DNA of 64,000 bases, from contig NZ_BMQV01000016.1 of NCBI RefSeq assembly GCF_014648295.1, forward strand, positions 1 to 64,000, in the 5' to 3' direction. The notes beneath the pieces were generated by a model that had not been told where the DNA came from, did not search any database, and saw nothing but the letters and a program-made list of their open reading frames with translations. Position 1 is the stretch's first letter, and every line of letters starts with the position of its first letter. The translations under genes and the position numbers were made by a program. This stretch comes from Shewanella saliphila (lineage in GTDB: Bacteria; Pseudomonadota; Gammaproteobacteria; Enterobacterales; Shewanellaceae). Below, one piece after another: positions 38,672 to 49,401 of the stretch.

Positions 38672-39067
38672 TTAACCCATTAATACGACTTGTTTAAAAT
38701 GAGCCAGCTTGGCCGCGAGCACTACCCATCCGATTGCGCCAATAAAGGCAAAAAACTTAAACAGTTTATTTCGGTTAGATTTAAGTGCCATAATCCCTAA
38801 TGCAATGTAAGCCACCACACAGATGATTTTTTCTGTCATCCACGGGTCGACAAACGGATACTGCTTGATCATAAAGCAAAGCGTGAAGCCTGACAGTAGT
38901 AAAAAAGTATCAATAACATGAGGCGCCACTTTAACAAACTTTTTCTCCATAATCGGAGACTGACGTAAATGCAGCACAAAACGCACAATAAAGAATGTCA
39001 CACTTAATACGACGAACAACATGTGAGTGTGTTTTAACGCTGGATATAAACTGTAAAAGGTTTCCAT
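38672..39067 (-). CDS. sirB2: SirB2/YchQ family membrane protein
   Basis: A 131-residue protein with four hydrophobic helices and the family motifs YPALKHTHMLFVVLSVTFFIVRF and HVIDTFLLLSGFTL. Salmonella SirB was named for effects on invasion gene expression; the molecular role is not known. ATG at 39067 gives the family length; the open frame continues 17 codons without an SD. It follows prmC by 111 bases. Confidence 0.86.
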   Translation of the reverse strand: METFYSLYPALKHTHMLFVVLSVTFFIVRFVLHLRQSPIMEKKFVKVAPHVIDTFLLLSGFTLCFMIKQYPFVDPWMTEKIICVVAYIALGIMALKSNRNKLFKFFAFIGAIGWVVLAAKLAHFKQVVLMG

Positions 39068-39178
39068 TACTAAGTCTCGTAAAATCAAAAGTGTTAGTTT
39101 ACTCGAACAGCGCAACACATACCAATATTGTGGCCTGTGTTATTGTTCGGCAGATTTAGGGATTAACTTGTTGAATTT

Positions 39179-40033
39179 TTAACTAACCCATTGGCCCAAG
39201 GTACAACGATCATTGCTGCCAAAATCGCGCACGGTAGCTACGTTTTGATAACCTAGTTCAATGAGTTTTTCACGTACCGTTATCGCCTGCTCATAACCAT
39301 GCTCAAGCAGCAAGTACCCTCCGGTTAATAAATGTGAACGAGCCTCAGCGGCAATATGAAACAGATCAGCATAACCTTCATCAGCCGCAGTTAACGCACT
39401 TTGCGGCTCAAAACGAACGTCACCCATGCTCAAGTGCTCATCGGTTTCATCTATGTAAGGCGGGTTTGACACAATTAAATCAAAGTCACGATGTTCAACA
39501 GCAGAAAACCAATCTGATTGGATAATCTCAACATCGGGTAGATTTAAATTATTGCGATTTGCTTTAGCCAGTTCGACAGCGCCAGGCACATTGTCGATGG
39601 CGGTAATACGCCATTTGGGTCGCTCTGAAGCTAATGATAAGGCAATAGCGCCAGTGCCCGTCCCTAAATCTAATACCTTAGCATTGTGACGCACGGTTAG
39701 ATTGAGGGCGGTTTCAACTAAAATTTCAGTGTCAGGCCTTGGGATCAAGGTTGAGTCATTAACGATAAAAGGTAATGACCAAAACTCTCGCTCACCAATA
39801 ATATGCGCAACGGGGGCACCCGCCTGGCGTTTTTCTACCATTTGACTAAAGGTTTTAAATTGCTCACTGGTGAGCTGCCTTTCTGGCCAGGTATATAAAA
39901 AGCTGCGATTTTTATTCAAACAATGCAATAACAACGCCTCTGCATCAACATGTGCTGATTCAGAGGTAGAAGCTAGCTGCGAATAAGCCCACTGCAGGGC
40001 TTCAGCGATAGTTGAATACGAAGAATGAGGCAA
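39179..40033 (-). CDS. prmC: Release-factor glutamine methyltransferase
   Basis: A 284-residue enzyme that methylates the Gln of the GGQ motif in release factors RF1 and RF2. It has an N-terminal helical domain that contacts the factor, motif I VLDLGTGTGAIALSLA (about 114-129) and the catalytic NPPY in SNPPYIDE. The start is TTG at 40033: AAGGAGT lies five bases upstream and no in-frame ATG gives a full N-terminus. It directly follows its substrate gene prfA. Confidence 0.95.
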   Translation of the reverse strand: MPHSSYSTIAEALQWAYSQLASTSESAHVDAEALLLHCLNKNRSFLYTWPERQLTSEQFKTFSQMVEKRQAGAPVAHIIGEREFWSLPFIVNDSTLIPRPDTEILVETALNLTVRHNAKVLDLGTGTGAIALSLASERPKWRITAIDNVPGAVELAKANRNNLNLPDVEIIQSDWFSAVEHRDFDLIVSNPPYIDETDEHLSMGDVRFEPQSALTAADEGYADLFHIAAEARSHLLTGGYLLLEHGYEQAITVREKLIELGYQNVATVRDFGSNDRCTLGQWVS

Positions 40034-40042
40034 GGTTACTCC

Positions 40043-41128
40043 TTATTCGTCAGCTAATGCAGCCAGCATATCGGCTTGATGTTCTTGCATGATAGGGTCA
40101 AGCAAAGCATCTAGGTCGCCTTCCATCACTTCGTTTAAGCGATATAAGGTTAAGTTGATACGGTGATCGCTCACGCGTCCTTGTGGATAGTTGTAAGTTC
40201 TGATGCGCTCAGAACGGTCACCACTGGCAACCAAGCTACGACGAGTCGTTTCTTCAGCGCTACGACGCTTTTCATCTTCAACCGCTTGAATACGCGCAGC
40301 TAACACGCTCATCGCTTGGGCACGGTTTTTATGCTGTGAACGTTGATCCTGACACTCAACAATAATCCCAGATGGAATATGAGTGATACGGATTGCTGAG
40401 TCGGTTTTGTTAACGTGCTGACCACCCGCGCCTGACGCACGGAAAGTATCGACTTTAAGATCGGCAGGGTTAATTGAAATGGCTTCAGCTTCAGGTACTT
40501 CGTGTAGAACAACTACAGTACATGCAGAGGTATGCACACGGCCTTGAGATTCGGTTTCTGGTACACGTTGTACCCGGTGTCCACCTGACTCAAACTTTAA
40601 TTTACCGTAAGCACCTTCGCCGCTCACTTTAACAATAATCTCTTTAAAGCCGCCATGTTCACCTTCATTTAGGTTCATGACTTCCATTTGCCAACGGTTA
40701 GCTTCACAGTAACGTGAGTACATACGGTATAAGTCACCAGCAAAAATAGCGGCTTCGTCACCACCAGCTCCTGCACGGATCTCCATAAACGCGTTAGTGT
40801 CGTCGTTAGGATCGGTAGGTAATAATAAAATTTGTAGCTCGTCTTCGAGCGTTTCTAACGCTTGCTTTGATTGCTTATACTCTTCTTGCGCCATTTCGCG
40901 CATATCAGCATCATCTTCTTCAAGCATTTCTTTGGCGTAATCAAAGTCTTTTTGCGCTTGTTGGTAAGCAGTAAAGCTTTTTACTACATCTTCAAGTTGT
41001 GAGTATTCTTTTGATAACGCACGGAAGCGGTCTTGATCCGCAATCACGCTAGCATCACTTAATAATGCTAATACTTCTTCATTACGCTCAAGCAAGCCTT
41101 CTAGCTTGCGGATAACGGATTCTTTCAT
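40043..41128 (-). CDS. prfA: Peptide chain release factor 1
   Basis: A 361-residue factor that ends translation at UAA and UAG. The codon-reading loop has the PXT type ([14 protein letters not shown]), and the peptidyl-tRNA hydrolysis motif is [13 protein letters not shown] (GGQ near residue 234). Length and order match E. coli RF1. It lies between hemA (14 bases) and prmC (nine bases). Confidence 0.97.
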   Translation of the reverse strand: MKESVIRKLEGLLERNEEVLALLSDASVIADQDRFRALSKEYSQLEDVVKSFTAYQQAQKDFDYAKEMLEEDDADMREMAQEEYKQSKQALETLEDELQILLLPTDPNDDTNAFMEIRAGAGGDEAAIFAGDLYRMYSRYCEANRWQMEVMNLNEGEHGGFKEIIVKVSGEGAYGKLKFESGGHRVQRVPETESQGRVHTSACTVVVLHEVPEAEAISINPADLKVDTFRASGAGGQHVNKTDSAIRITHIPSGIIVECQDQRSQHKNRAQAMSVLAARIQAVEDEKRRSAEETTRRSLVASGDRSERIRTYNYPQGRVSDHRINLTLYRLNEVMEGDLDALLDPIMQEHQADMLAALADE

Positions 41129-41142
41129 TTAGCTCGCTAACC

Positions 41143-42393
41143 TTAGTTTTTATCTAAACCAAGCGCAGATCTTAATAAGCCTAACGTATTCAAATCACCT
41201 TGACGACTGGCTGAGGTAAGCGATTGTGTGGGCGCATGGATTAAGCGATTGGTTAGCCTATTGGCTAATTCAACAATCACTTGCTCACTATCACCGCCCT
41301 GAGACAATTTGTTCAAGGCTCGCTCAATTAACTCATCTTTAATCGCCAAGCTCTGGCTGCGATATTCGCGAATACTGTCAACTGACTCTAAAGATCGAAT
41401 CCACTCCATAAATAAGTGCGATTGATCTTCAGTAATTAATTCTGCTTGCTCGGCGGCTTCCTTACGTGAAGCCATGTTCTGTTCAATAATGCTATGCAGA
41501 TCGTCGACAGTATAAAGGAATGCGTCGTCTAACTCACCGACTTCTGCTTCAATATCTCTCGGAACTGCAATATCAACTAACAACATCGGTTGATGACGAC
41601 GCTGTTTTAATGCTTTTTCGACCATACCTTTGCCTAAAATAGGTAAAGGGCTTGCCGTAGAGGATATCACGATATCGGCTTTAGCGAGAAAGTCTGGTAT
41701 TTGTTGCAAGGTAATGGCAGTGGCATTGAACTCTTCGCACATGGCTTGAGCACGCTCAATGGTACGGTTTGCCACCACCATAGTTGCTACACCATTATCT
41801 TTTAAGTGCTTTGCAACAAGTTCGATGGTTTCACCTGCGCCAATCAACAACACTTTAGTGGTGCTTAGCGTGGAGAAAATATGTTTAGCCATGCTCACTG
41901 CGGCAAAAGCAACTGACACCGCAGCAGCACCAATTTCGGTGTCGGTGCGCACTTTTTTGGCAACAGAGAAGGTGTTTTGAAATAAGCGGTCAATGGTCGC
42001 TGCGGTGGTACCCGCTTCTTTTGCTTTAACAAAAGCTTGCTTTACTTGACCTAAAATTTGCGGTTCACCCAAGACCAACGAATCTAATCCCGAAGCCACA
42101 CGCATTAAATGCTTAACGGCAACTTGTTCTTCGTAGGCGTATATGCATGGCATTAAATCATCATGATTTAATTGGTGATACTCTTCTAACCACTCAATAA
42201 TGTCCTGCTTCTCAGCATTATTACAGTAAAGTTCAGTGCGGTTACAGGTAGACACAATCACAGCCTCACCCGTGCGGGTGCGACTGGCCAAGCTTTTCAT
42301 GGCGTCATGAATGCGGTCTGGAGAGAAAGCGACTTTTTCACGCAAATCTACCGTGGCTGTTTTATGGTTTATCCCGATTGCTACTAGGCTCAT
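41143..42393 (-). CDS. hemA: Glutamyl-tRNA reductase
   Basis: A 416-residue NADPH-dependent enzyme that reduces Glu-tRNA to glutamate-1-semialdehyde, the first committed step of tetrapyrrole synthesis. The catalytic Cys50 lies in [22 protein letters not shown] and the NADPH fold [17 protein letters not shown] follow; a C-terminal helical dimerisation domain ends the protein. The initial [16 protein letters not shown] start (here [12 protein letters not shown]) carries the N-terminal signal which in enterics makes the protein sensitive to haem-linked proteolysis. It heads the prfA-prmC operon and is divergent from lolB, as in E. coli. Confidence 0.97.
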   Translation of the reverse strand: MSLVAIGINHKTATVDLREKVAFSPDRIHDAMKSLASRTRTGEAVIVSTCNRTELYCNNAEKQDIIEWLEEYHQLNHDDLMPCIYAYEEQVAVKHLMRVASGLDSLVLGEPQILGQVKQAFVKAKEAGTTAATIDRLFQNTFSVAKKVRTDTEIGAAAVSVAFAAVSMAKHIFSTLSTTKVLLIGAGETIELVAKHLKDNGVATMVVANRTIERAQAMCEEFNATAITLQQIPDFLAKADIVISSTASPLPILGKGMVEKALKQRRHQPMLLVDIAVPRDIEAEVGELDDAFLYTVDDLHSIIEQNMASRKEAAEQAELITEDQSHLFMEWIRSLESVDSIREYRSQSLAIKDELIERALNKLSQGGDSEQVIVELANRLTNRLIHAPTQSLTSASRQGDLNTLGLLRSALGLDKN

Positions 42394-42629
42394 GTGACTG
42401 TATCAAGTTCTTTTCGGTGATGTTAATTAGGCTATTCTACTGAATTGAACCAACTAAAAACACAATTGGCTTAACAAAACCGAATAAATGTCTAATTTTT
42501 TATTTCTTAGATATAAAGGCATTGCATAATTCGTTGGATTAAAATCGCATTAATTTTAAAAAAGCATTTTTACATCATACCTTAAGCCCAGTATCATAAC
42601 GCCATCTTCAGCAACTGTTAGGCAAGCCA

Positions 42630-43241
42630 TTGCGTTTATCAGTATCAGCGATCACATTAATCATCGTCGCCACAGTGCTATTACTCACAGGTTGTAGCAT
42701 CACCCCGTCAGAGCCATTGACCCCAATAGAAGTCTCCGAGGCCTCACAAGCAAAGTCGTGGGAGTTACAAGGCAAAATTGCAGTCAAAACGGCTGACGAC
42801 AAATTTAGTACTAACCTTTATTGGTTTCATCAACCCTTAGCTAACGATTTACGCCTCACCACGGTATTAGGCACAACAGTATTAACGTTAACCACTAATG
42901 AAGGTATGGCAACCTTAGAGGTAGACGGTAAAACCTACCATGACAGAAGCGCTCAAGATTTATTAACCGGTATTAGTGGTTGGTCAATTCCGTTAGACAG
43001 CTTACCGCTGTGGATGACTGGTCAAACAGGCATAAATGACACCATTGTCAGCTATAATAGTGATGGTACCATTAAGCAACTAGTAAGCTACGACCCACAA
43101 GCCGACTGGCATGTGAGCTTTAACAGTTGGCAGCAGCAAAGTGGTGCATTAGTACCAAAACTATTGACGATAAAGCGCGATGATGTACAAATTAAAATTC
43201 AAAGTAACCAATGGACTGCTGTACAGGTCAAAGGTAAATAG
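42630..43241 (+). CDS. lolB: Outer-membrane lipoprotein LolB
   Basis: A 203-residue lipoprotein that receives lipoproteins from LolA and inserts them in the outer membrane. Lipobox LLTGC gives acyl-Cys22; the +2 Ser fits outer-membrane sorting. The remaining barrel-like domain includes WELQGKIAVKTADDKFSTNLYW and GWSIPLDSLPLWMTG. The start is TTG at 42630, with AGG about seven bases before it; no in-frame ATG precedes the lipobox. First of lolB-ispE-prs. Confidence 0.93.
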   Translation: MRLSVSAITLIIVATVLLLTGCSITPSEPLTPIEVSEASQAKSWELQGKIAVKTADDKFSTNLYWFHQPLANDLRLTTVLGTTVLTLTTNEGMATLEVDGKTYHDRSAQDLLTGISGWSIPLDSLPLWMTGQTGINDTIVSYNSDGTIKQLVSYDPQADWHVSFNSWQQQSGALVPKLLTIKRDDVQIKIQSNQWTAVQVKGK

Positions 43242-43283
43242 TCCTGCCCGGCTTGTAACGTTATAACAAGGTAGTTATATAAA

Positions 43284-44156
43284 ATGAATTCACCTTATCC
43301 ACACAAATCTATCGCCTCTAAAAGTTGGCCAGCACCAGCGAAACTTAATTTGTTTTTGCACGTAACAGGCCAGCGAGCCGATGGTTATCATGAATTACAA
43401 ACACTATTTCAGTTTGTTGATCATTGTGACTACCTTGATTTTCATGTTACTGAGTCTGCTGAATTGGTATTGCACTCCAATTTGGGAGATGCTGTTGCAG
43501 ACAGCGATAACTTAATTCTAAAAGCCGCAAAATCTTTAAAGCGTTACACCCAATATAAAGGTGGTGCGCATATTTGGTTAAATAAATTGCTGCCCATGGG
43601 CGGGGGTTTAGGCGGCGGTTCGTCAGATGCGGCCACGACATTAGTTGCGCTTAATGCGCTGTGGAAAACCAATGTTTCCCCATCAAAACTGGCCGAAATA
43701 GGCTTGGCGTTAGGTGCGGATGTACCTGTTTTTATTAATGGTTTAGCTGCTTTTGCTGAAGGCGTTGGTGAGCAACTGATTAACGTACAACCCGACGAGC
43801 CATGGTACCTTGTGATAGTGCCAGATGCTCATGTATCCACCAAAGACATATTCCAAGATCCAGACTTACCCCGTAACACGCCTAAATTAGATATGAAGAG
43901 TTTACTGACTCAACAATGGACAAATGATTGTCAGAAACTCGTCACAACTAAGTACCCTCAAGTTGCCAATGCCTTAAGCTGGCTGGTAGAATATGCGCCG
44001 TCGAGAATGACCGGAACAGGTGCATGCGTGTTCGGGGAATTTACACATTCGCAGCAAGCTTTAGATGCTTTAGCCGAATTGCCGGCCGATATGCATGGCT
44101 TTGTCGCAAAAGGGATGAATAAGTCACCGTTACTAACGCGGCTTGAACAACTCTAA
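43284..44156 (+). CDS. ispE: 4-diphosphocytidyl-2-C-methyl-D-erythritol kinase
   Basis: A 290-residue GHMP kinase of the MEP isoprenoid pathway. [23 protein letters not shown] is the N-terminal substrate motif with the catalytic Lys; the ATP loop is [17 protein letters not shown], and Asp in LGADVPVF is the third family site. It supplies precursors for IspB and ubiquinone elsewhere in the window. It is 42 bases after lolB. Confidence 0.96.
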   Translation: MNSPYPHKSIASKSWPAPAKLNLFLHVTGQRADGYHELQTLFQFVDHCDYLDFHVTESAELVLHSNLGDAVADSDNLILKAAKSLKRYTQYKGGAHIWLNKLLPMGGGLGGGSSDAATTLVALNALWKTNVSPSKLAEIGLALGADVPVFINGLAAFAEGVGEQLINVQPDEPWYLVIVPDAHVSTKDIFQDPDLPRNTPKLDMKSLLTQQWTNDCQKLVTTKYPQVANALSWLVEYAPSRMTGTGACVFGEFTHSQQALDALAELPADMHGFVAKGMNKSPLLTRLEQL

Positions 44157-44248
44157 ACAACATATTTTTCTTCTGGGTCAGTTTTGAGTGACAACACGTA
44201 AAATTGATCTAGCCTTTAATAGTAAAGCAAACACCTGAGGTTCATAAA

Positions 44249-45196
44249 GTGCCCGACATCAAGCTCTTTGCTGGTAACGCTACCCCAAATCTAGCCAATA
44301 AAATTGCCGAACGTTTATTTTGCAAACTTGGCGACGCAGTTGTAGGCCGTTTCAGCGACGGTGAAATCAGTGTTCAAATAAACGAAAATGTACGTGGTGC
44401 GGATGTGTTTATCATTCAATCTACTTGCGCACCAACTAACGATAACCTTATGGAACTTATCGTGATGGTTGATGCCCTTCGTCGTGCGTCTGCTGGTCGT
44501 ATTACTGCCGTTATCCCGTATTTTGGTTATGCTCGTCAAGACCGTCGCGTTCGTAGTGCCCGTGTACCTATCACCGCTAAAGTGGTTGCTGACTTCTTGT
44601 CTAGCGTTGGCGTTGACCGCGTATTAACGTGCGACTTACACGCAGAGCAAATCCAAGGTTTCTTTGACGTACCAGTAGATAACGTGTTCGGTAGCCCTGT
44701 GTTACTTGAAGACATGCTAGCGAAAAAACTTGAAAACCCAGTTGTGGTTTCGCCAGACATTGGTGGCGTTGTTCGTGCACGTGCTGTGGCTAAGCTATTA
44801 GATGATTCAGATCTTGCGATTATCGATAAGCGTCGTCCACAAGCTAACGTTGCTCAAGTAATGCATATCATTGGTGATGTTCAAGGCCGAGATTGCATCA
44901 TCGTTGATGACATGATCGACACAGGTGGCACTTTATGCAAAGCAGCTGAAGCGTTAAAAGAACATGGCGCTAACCGCGTGTTTGCCTATGCGACTCACCC
45001 AGTATTTTCGGGTAATGCAGCACAAAACATTGCAGACTCAGTTATTGATGAAGTTATTGTCACTGACACTGTGCCATTAAGCCCTGAAATGCTTAAGGTG
45101 GGTAAAGTGACACAATTGACTATGTCAGCTGTACTTGCTGAAGCAATCCGCCGTGTTAGCAACGAAGAGTCTATCTCTGCGATGTTCCGTCACTAA
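44249..45196 (+). CDS. prs: Ribose-phosphate pyrophosphokinase
   Basis: A 315-residue enzyme that makes PRPP from ribose-5-phosphate and ATP for nucleotide, His and Trp synthesis. It has [41 protein letters not shown] and the PRPP motif [10 protein letters not shown] (about 220). The start is GTG at 44249 with GAGG eight bases upstream. A good terminator follows. Confidence 0.97.
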   Translation: MPDIKLFAGNATPNLANKIAERLFCKLGDAVVGRFSDGEISVQINENVRGADVFIIQSTCAPTNDNLMELIVMVDALRRASAGRITAVIPYFGYARQDRRVRSARVPITAKVVADFLSSVGVDRVLTCDLHAEQIQGFFDVPVDNVFGSPVLLEDMLAKKLENPVVVSPDIGGVVRARAVAKLLDDSDLAIIDKRRPQANVAQVMHIIGDVQGRDCIIVDDMIDTGGTLCKAAEALKEHGANRVFAYATHPVFSGNAAQNIADSVIDEVIVTDTVPLSPEMLKVGKVTQLTMSAVLAEAIRRVSNEESISAMFRH

Positions 45197-45221
45197 TATT
45201 TGCTTTAATTAGTCACATACT

Positions 45222-45248
45222 AAAACGCACTCATTGAGTGCGTTTTTT
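45222..45248 (+). terminator. Terminator after prs
   Basis: AAAACGCACTC pairs with GAGTGCGTTTT around a three-base loop, followed by more T. It begins 26 bases past the stop and also faces the end of the patatin gene. Confidence 0.88.
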
Positions 45249-45258
45249 GTTGTCTTTT

Positions 45259-46281
45259 TTATGCCGTTAGCGACTGCAATCTGTCATGTTGAGTATCGAA
45301 GGCGGCTGGCATTACCTCATTGTCATTACCTCGTTGTAAAAACGCATTACCAGCAGCAATGCCAGTACGATAGTCTTGGCGCAAATCAGCATCAGTACTG
45401 CCCAGCAATTTACTTTGCAAAGTATCATCAGCAAAAATTTGCACAATTTCGACATCGGCTGGCGGATTAGCCATAAACGCAAGCTCCTCTTGATAAGCTT
45501 GTTCATGCTGCACTAGGTAATCAATGGTTTTAGGGCAATAACCTGAGACACAAATCCACGACTTAAGCTTATGCACCCAAGCCGATTGCGCTTGAAAGTC
45601 AGCATTTACCGTGCGGATCACCACAATCTTGCGCGCGCCACGTTGATAGGCCTCTCGCACTGGTAATGGCGCAGCCAAGCCACCGTCTAAAAAGAAGTCT
45701 TCTTGTAATGCTGGAGTTTGCTCTGCAGATTGATTCGCCGCATCCGACGTCAACCAGGGCGTTAACTTAACGCCTTGTTTATAAAGAAACGGTAACGCAC
45801 TTGATGCCTTTAACAGCTCGCGCCAGTGATTGTTATCATCACTAGGGCTTAAAAAGTAGCCTTGACGGTCTCTGGCATTGGTTGCGGTAATTAATAATTG
45901 TCGCTGCCCCAGAGTTTTACTGGCGGTATCAAAATCTAACGCAAAGCTGCCACGAGTGGTTTTTTCAAAGTACCAATCTAAATCAACCACATGCCCGCCC
46001 ACTAAACCTCGGCCTAACTGATAAAAACGTTTATGTCTCGACAAACCGCGGATTAAGCGTTTTGCATAACCTTTTTGTCTGGCTAAAAAACTGGTGAGAT
46101 TTTGCGATCCTGCAGAGGTGCCAATAAATAAATCAAATGGGTCAAACTGAGCATCTAGCCACGCATCAAGTACCCCGGCAGTAAAAATACCACGCTGGCC
46201 GCCACCCTCAGCAATTAGCGCAGTCATGGGCTCTGATGCTTGCTTTGAAGAAGTGAATGGCGAGTTGACTTGGTTGTTCAT
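45259..46281 (-). CDS. Patatin-like phospholipase
   Basis: A 340-residue hydrolase of the patatin family. The oxyanion loop GGGQRGIFTAGVLDAW, nucleophile elbow GTSAGS (Ser near residue 61), and catalytic Asp in DGGLAAPLPV are all present. Members cleave phospholipids or lysophospholipids. ATG at 46281 is chosen (CAGGT six bases upstream); the frame is open ten codons further and another ATG follows at residue 19. No signal peptide is clear. It is alone, between prs and the tRNA operon. Confidence 0.88.
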   Translation of the reverse strand: MNNQVNSPFTSSKQASEPMTALIAEGGGQRGIFTAGVLDAWLDAQFDPFDLFIGTSAGSQNLTSFLARQKGYAKRLIRGLSRHKRFYQLGRGLVGGHVVDLDWYFEKTTRGSFALDFDTASKTLGQRQLLITATNARDRQGYFLSPSDDNNHWRELLKASSALPFLYKQGVKLTPWLTSDAANQSAEQTPALQEDFFLDGGLAAPLPVREAYQRGARKIVVIRTVNADFQAQSAWVHKLKSWICVSGYCPKTIDYLVQHEQAYQEELAFMANPPADVEIVQIFADDTLQSKLLGSTDADLRQDYRTGIAAGNAFLQRGNDNEVMPAAFDTQHDRLQSLTA

Positions 46282-46433
46282 CGTTGACCTGATACTGATA
46301 ATGAATTGCATAAGGCAATTCTAAACAACTGTGTTGATGATGGATAACAGATAGAATCAATTGTGTTAATAGGAAAAGGCTATCAATACACCAAGGGCTG
46401 TAATGGAGTGAAAACATCAAAAAATAAAAAGCA

Positions 46434-46460
46434 AAAAGCCCGTCATTAAGACGGGCTTTT
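46434..46460 (-). terminator. Terminator of the tRNA operon
   Basis: On the minus strand AAAAGCCCGTC pairs with GACGGGCTTTT around five bases, followed by TGCTTTTTATTTTTT. It lies eight bases past the last tRNA. Confidence 0.92.
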
Positions 46461-46467
46461 CACAATA

Positions 46468-46542
46468 TGGCTGGGGTACCAGGATTCGAACCTGGGAATG
46501 CTGAGATCAAAACCCAGTGCCTTACCGCTTGGCGATACCCCA
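46468..46542 (-). tRNA. tRNA-Gln (TTG), last in operon, divergent copy
   Basis: 75 bases with encoded CCA. The anticodon loop TTTTGAT gives TTG; T-loop TTCGAATC is standard. It differs from the other two Gln copies in the acceptor start (TGGGGTA rather than TGGGATA) and the anticodon stem (CTGGG/CTCAG rather than CCGGG/CTCGG); paired changes keep both stems. Confidence 0.96.
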
Positions 46543-46594
46543 ATTGAAATCTTTTATTGTAAAACAGAAGGTAAATCTATTTGACTAAATTTGA

Positions 46595-46679
<85 letters not shown>

Positions 46680-46785
46680 ATCAAATTTTAACTCTGAGTA
46701 TACCTTAATTTTTTTAAGTGTACACTTTGACTTTTACTATCGGCAAACAAGTACTTGGTTAAGCCCTCATTCTACCTAGTAAAAA

Positions 46786-46862
46786 TGGTAGCAATAGCGG
46801 GATTTGAACCTGCGACCCCAGCATTATGAGTGCTGTGCTCTAACCAACTGAGCTATATTGCC
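46786..46862 (-). tRNA. tRNA-Met (CAT), elongator, copy 2
   Basis: 77 bases with encoded CCA; anticodon CAT within CACTCATAATG. The G1-C72-type acceptor pair (GGCAATA/TATTGCT) and lack of three GC pairs in the anticodon stem mark an elongator rather than initiator tRNA. Confidence 0.95.
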
Positions 46863-46867
46863 AAAGA

Positions 46868-46942
46868 TGGCTGGGATACCAGGATTCGAACCTGGGGATG
46901 CCGAGATCAAAACCCGGTGCCTTACCGCTTGGCGATATCCCA
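46868..46942 (-). tRNA. tRNA-Gln (TTG), copy 2
   Basis: 75 bases with encoded CCA, anticodon TTG. Same as the copy at 46966-47040, with only 23 bases between them. Starts five bases after the downstream Met gene, so processing sites are tightly packed. Confidence 0.96.
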
Positions 46943-46965
46943 ATAATCTTTTTCTAACTAATAAG

Positions 46966-47040
46966 TGGCTGGGATACCAGGATTCGAACCTGGGGATGCC
47001 GAGATCAAAACCCGGTGCCTTACCGCTTGGCGATATCCCA
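46966..47040 (-). tRNA. tRNA-Gln (TTG), copy 1
   Basis: 75 bases with encoded CCA, anticodon TTG, identical in every base I compared to its neighbour at 46868-46942. Confidence 0.96.
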
Positions 47041-47086
47041 ATCAAACTTTTTTGAAATGCCCGCCTAAGCCAGCCTTTCTAATAAA

Positions 47087-47171
<85 letters not shown>

Positions 47172-47214
47172 ACTACGCTCATGTTTTACATCTTGAGTAA
47201 GATGTGCAAAGTAA

Positions 47215-47291
47215 TGGTAGCAATAGCGGGATTTGAACCTGCGACCCCAGCATTATGAGTGCTGTGCTCTAACCAACTGAGCTATATTGCC
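47215..47291 (-). tRNA. tRNA-Met (CAT), elongator, copy 1
   Basis: 77 bases with encoded CCA, first gene of the operon, 39 bases after the -10 element. Same sequence as the copy at 46786-46862. Confidence 0.95.
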
Positions 47292-47330
47292 ACTACTTTT
47301 TGCAATCCCTCTTGGTGAGGAACGGGGCGT

Positions 47331-47359
47331 ATTATGCTTATTCAGGTTATCGAGGTCAA
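47331..47359 (-). promoter_or_regulatory. Promoter of the tRNA operon, stringent type
   Basis: On the minus strand -35 TTGACC (47354-47359), a 17-base spacer and -10 CATAAT (47331-47336) precede the discriminator ACGCCCCG. The GC-rich discriminator is typical of stable RNA promoters shut down by ppGpp. Confidence 0.85.
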
Positions 47360-47492
47360 CTGGTTTTTTTCGCTATTTTCATCAATTCGTCTTGTTCGGC
47401 TATATCTTCACCAAACTGGATGCCGAATCGACAAAATAACCCCACTTAACTTACCTTTTGTCGCCTTACGCCCCTTTTATTCTCAATAACGC

Positions 47493-48584
47493 TTAAACGT
47501 TAAATAAGAAATGCATTACATCGCCGTCTTTAACGATATAAGTTTTACCTTCAACACGCAATTTACCGGCTTCTTTTGCGCCAGCTTCGCCTTTGTAAGT
47601 AATAAAGTCAGCGTAAGCCATCACTTGAGCACGGATAAAGCCACGTTCAAAGTCAGTGTGGATAACACCAGCCGCTTGTGGAGCCGATGCGCCAACAGGC
47701 ACAGTCCATGCGCGAACTTCTTTAACACCCGCGGTAAAATACGTTTGTAAGTTTAATAATTCGTAACCTGCGCGAATAACACGGTCTAAGCCTGACTCTT
47801 CTATACCAAGGTCAGCCATAAATTCTGCACGATCGTCAGCTTCCATTTCTGCAAGTTCTGATTCAATCGCAGCACATACTGGTACTACTACTGCATTTTC
47901 ACCCGCGGCAATCTCGCGCACCACGTCTAAATGAGGATTATTTTCAAATCCGTCTTCAGACACGTTCGCAATGTACATTGTTGGTTTAATGGTTAAGAAG
48001 TTAAGATAAGCAACAGCGGCTAACTCTTCTTTGGTTAATTCCAATGAACGCAACATTTTGCCTTCATCTAACACAGGGCGCATTTTTTCAAGTACGCTCA
48101 CTTCAAATTTAGCATCTCCGTCGCCACCTTTGGCACGCTTGGCTTGACGAAAAATAGCTCGCTCACATGAGTCTAAGTCAGCTAAAGCAAGTTCAGTGTT
48201 AATCACTTCGATATCGCCTGCTGGGTCAATCTTGTTTGCAACGTGAACAATGTTTGGGTCTTCAAAACAACGTACCACGTGACCAATTGCATCAGTCTCA
48301 CGAATGTTAGCTAAAAACTTGTTCCCTAACCCTTCACCTTTAGAGGCACCAGCCACTAGACCCGCAATGTCAACAAACTCCATTGTGGTAGGTAAAATAC
48401 GTTGTGGTTTTACAATTTCAGCTAATGCGTCAAGACGTGAGTCTGGTACTGGTACCACACCGGTGTTTGGCTCAATAGTACAAAACGGGAAGTTTGCCGC
48501 TTCAATACCTGCTTGTGTTAACGCATTAAACAGCGTTGATTTACCCACGTTTGGCAAACCAACAATGCCGCATTTAAAACCCAT
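47493..48584 (-). CDS. ychF: YchF/Ola1 family ATPase
   Basis: A 363-residue Obg-related P-loop protein that prefers ATP over GTP and binds ribosomes. P-loop [15 protein letters not shown] (about 8-22), PFCTIEPN switch, DIAGLV, NKID/NVSEDG in place of NKxD, a coiled-coil insert (about 125-200) and a C-terminal TGS domain (about 280-363, TWTVP-like then [23 protein letters not shown]). In E. coli it acts in oxidative stress control and adjoins pth, as here. AAAGGT lies before the ATG. Confidence 0.96.
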   Translation of the reverse strand: MGFKCGIVGLPNVGKSTLFNALTQAGIEAANFPFCTIEPNTGVVPVPDSRLDALAEIVKPQRILPTTMEFVDIAGLVAGASKGEGLGNKFLANIRETDAIGHVVRCFEDPNIVHVANKIDPAGDIEVINTELALADLDSCERAIFRQAKRAKGGDGDAKFEVSVLEKMRPVLDEGKMLRSLELTKEELAAVAYLNFLTIKPTMYIANVSEDGFENNPHLDVVREIAAGENAVVVPVCAAIESELAEMEADDRAEFMADLGIEESGLDRVIRAGYELLNLQTYFTAGVKEVRAWTVPVGASAPQAAGVIHTDFERGFIRAQVMAYADFITYKGEAGAKEAGKLRVEGKTYIVKDGDVMHFLFNV

Positions 48585-48662
48585 ATGCTTACCTTTATAT
48601 ATGTAGAATTATCCCACTGGATAATGATGTCGAATGAGGTGTTAAAACAAAACTCGCCGAGC

Positions 48663-49250
48663 TTATTCTGCTTTAAACGAATGTAATCTGTGCATGGCTT
48701 TCACCATGTCTTGTTTAAATAAAATCTCGGTGGAGCGCACCGCTTCATCAATCGCTGCATTAATTCGCTCTTGCTCTACCGCTGGCGCTCTGCCCAATAC
48801 GTAGCCACTGACTTTATTTTTATCACCAGGATGACCAATGCCAATGCGCAAACGGTGGAAATTTTTGTCGTTACCTAAGCTCGCTATAATGTCTTTTAAA
48901 CCATTATGTCCGCCATGCCCGCCGCCTAATTTAAATTTAGCCACACCGGGCTCCATGTCTAACTCATCATGGGCCACTAATATTTCTTCAGGTAAAATAC
49001 GAAAAAAGTGAGCTAAGGCCGCAACCGACTTGCCACTTAAATTCATAAATGTTGTCGGGATCAACAAGCGTACATCTTTGCCGTGCAAAATGGTTCGTGC
49101 TGTGACACCAAAATATTTACTGTCGGCCACTAAAGGCACATTGCAAATACGGGCTAATTCTTGCACGTACCATGCGCCTGCATTATGGCGAGTTTGTGCG
49201 TATTCAGCACCGGGGTTTGCTAACCCAACAATTAGTTTAATGTTACTCAT
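48663..49250 (-). CDS. pth: Peptidyl-tRNA hydrolase
   Basis: A 195-residue enzyme that frees tRNAs from prematurely released peptidyl-tRNA. Asn and His of the active site are in [17 protein letters not shown] (His about 22); [10 protein letters not shown] and [15 protein letters not shown] are further signatures. ATG at 49250 is used; a GTG one codon upstream is also in frame. It is upstream of ychF with 78 bases between them. Confidence 0.96.
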   Translation of the reverse strand: MSNIKLIVGLANPGAEYAQTRHNAGAWYVQELARICNVPLVADSKYFGVTARTILHGKDVRLLIPTTFMNLSGKSVAALAHFFRILPEEILVAHDELDMEPGVAKFKLGGGHGGHNGLKDIIASLGNDKNFHRLRIGIGHPGDKNKVSGYVLGRAPAVEQERINAAIDEAVRSTEILFKQDMVKAMHRLHSFKAE

Positions 49251-49401
49251 CACAACCTAGTCAATTTATTCACACAAGTGACTCTCATCAGTTGCGCAAC
49301 AGTCTTTTTATGGATTGCATTTAATACAGCTGATGCAAAACGCGGCATTTTAGCACTCAAATGGCTTGTCAACAAACCACAAGTTTCGCTTACGACTTGG
49401 G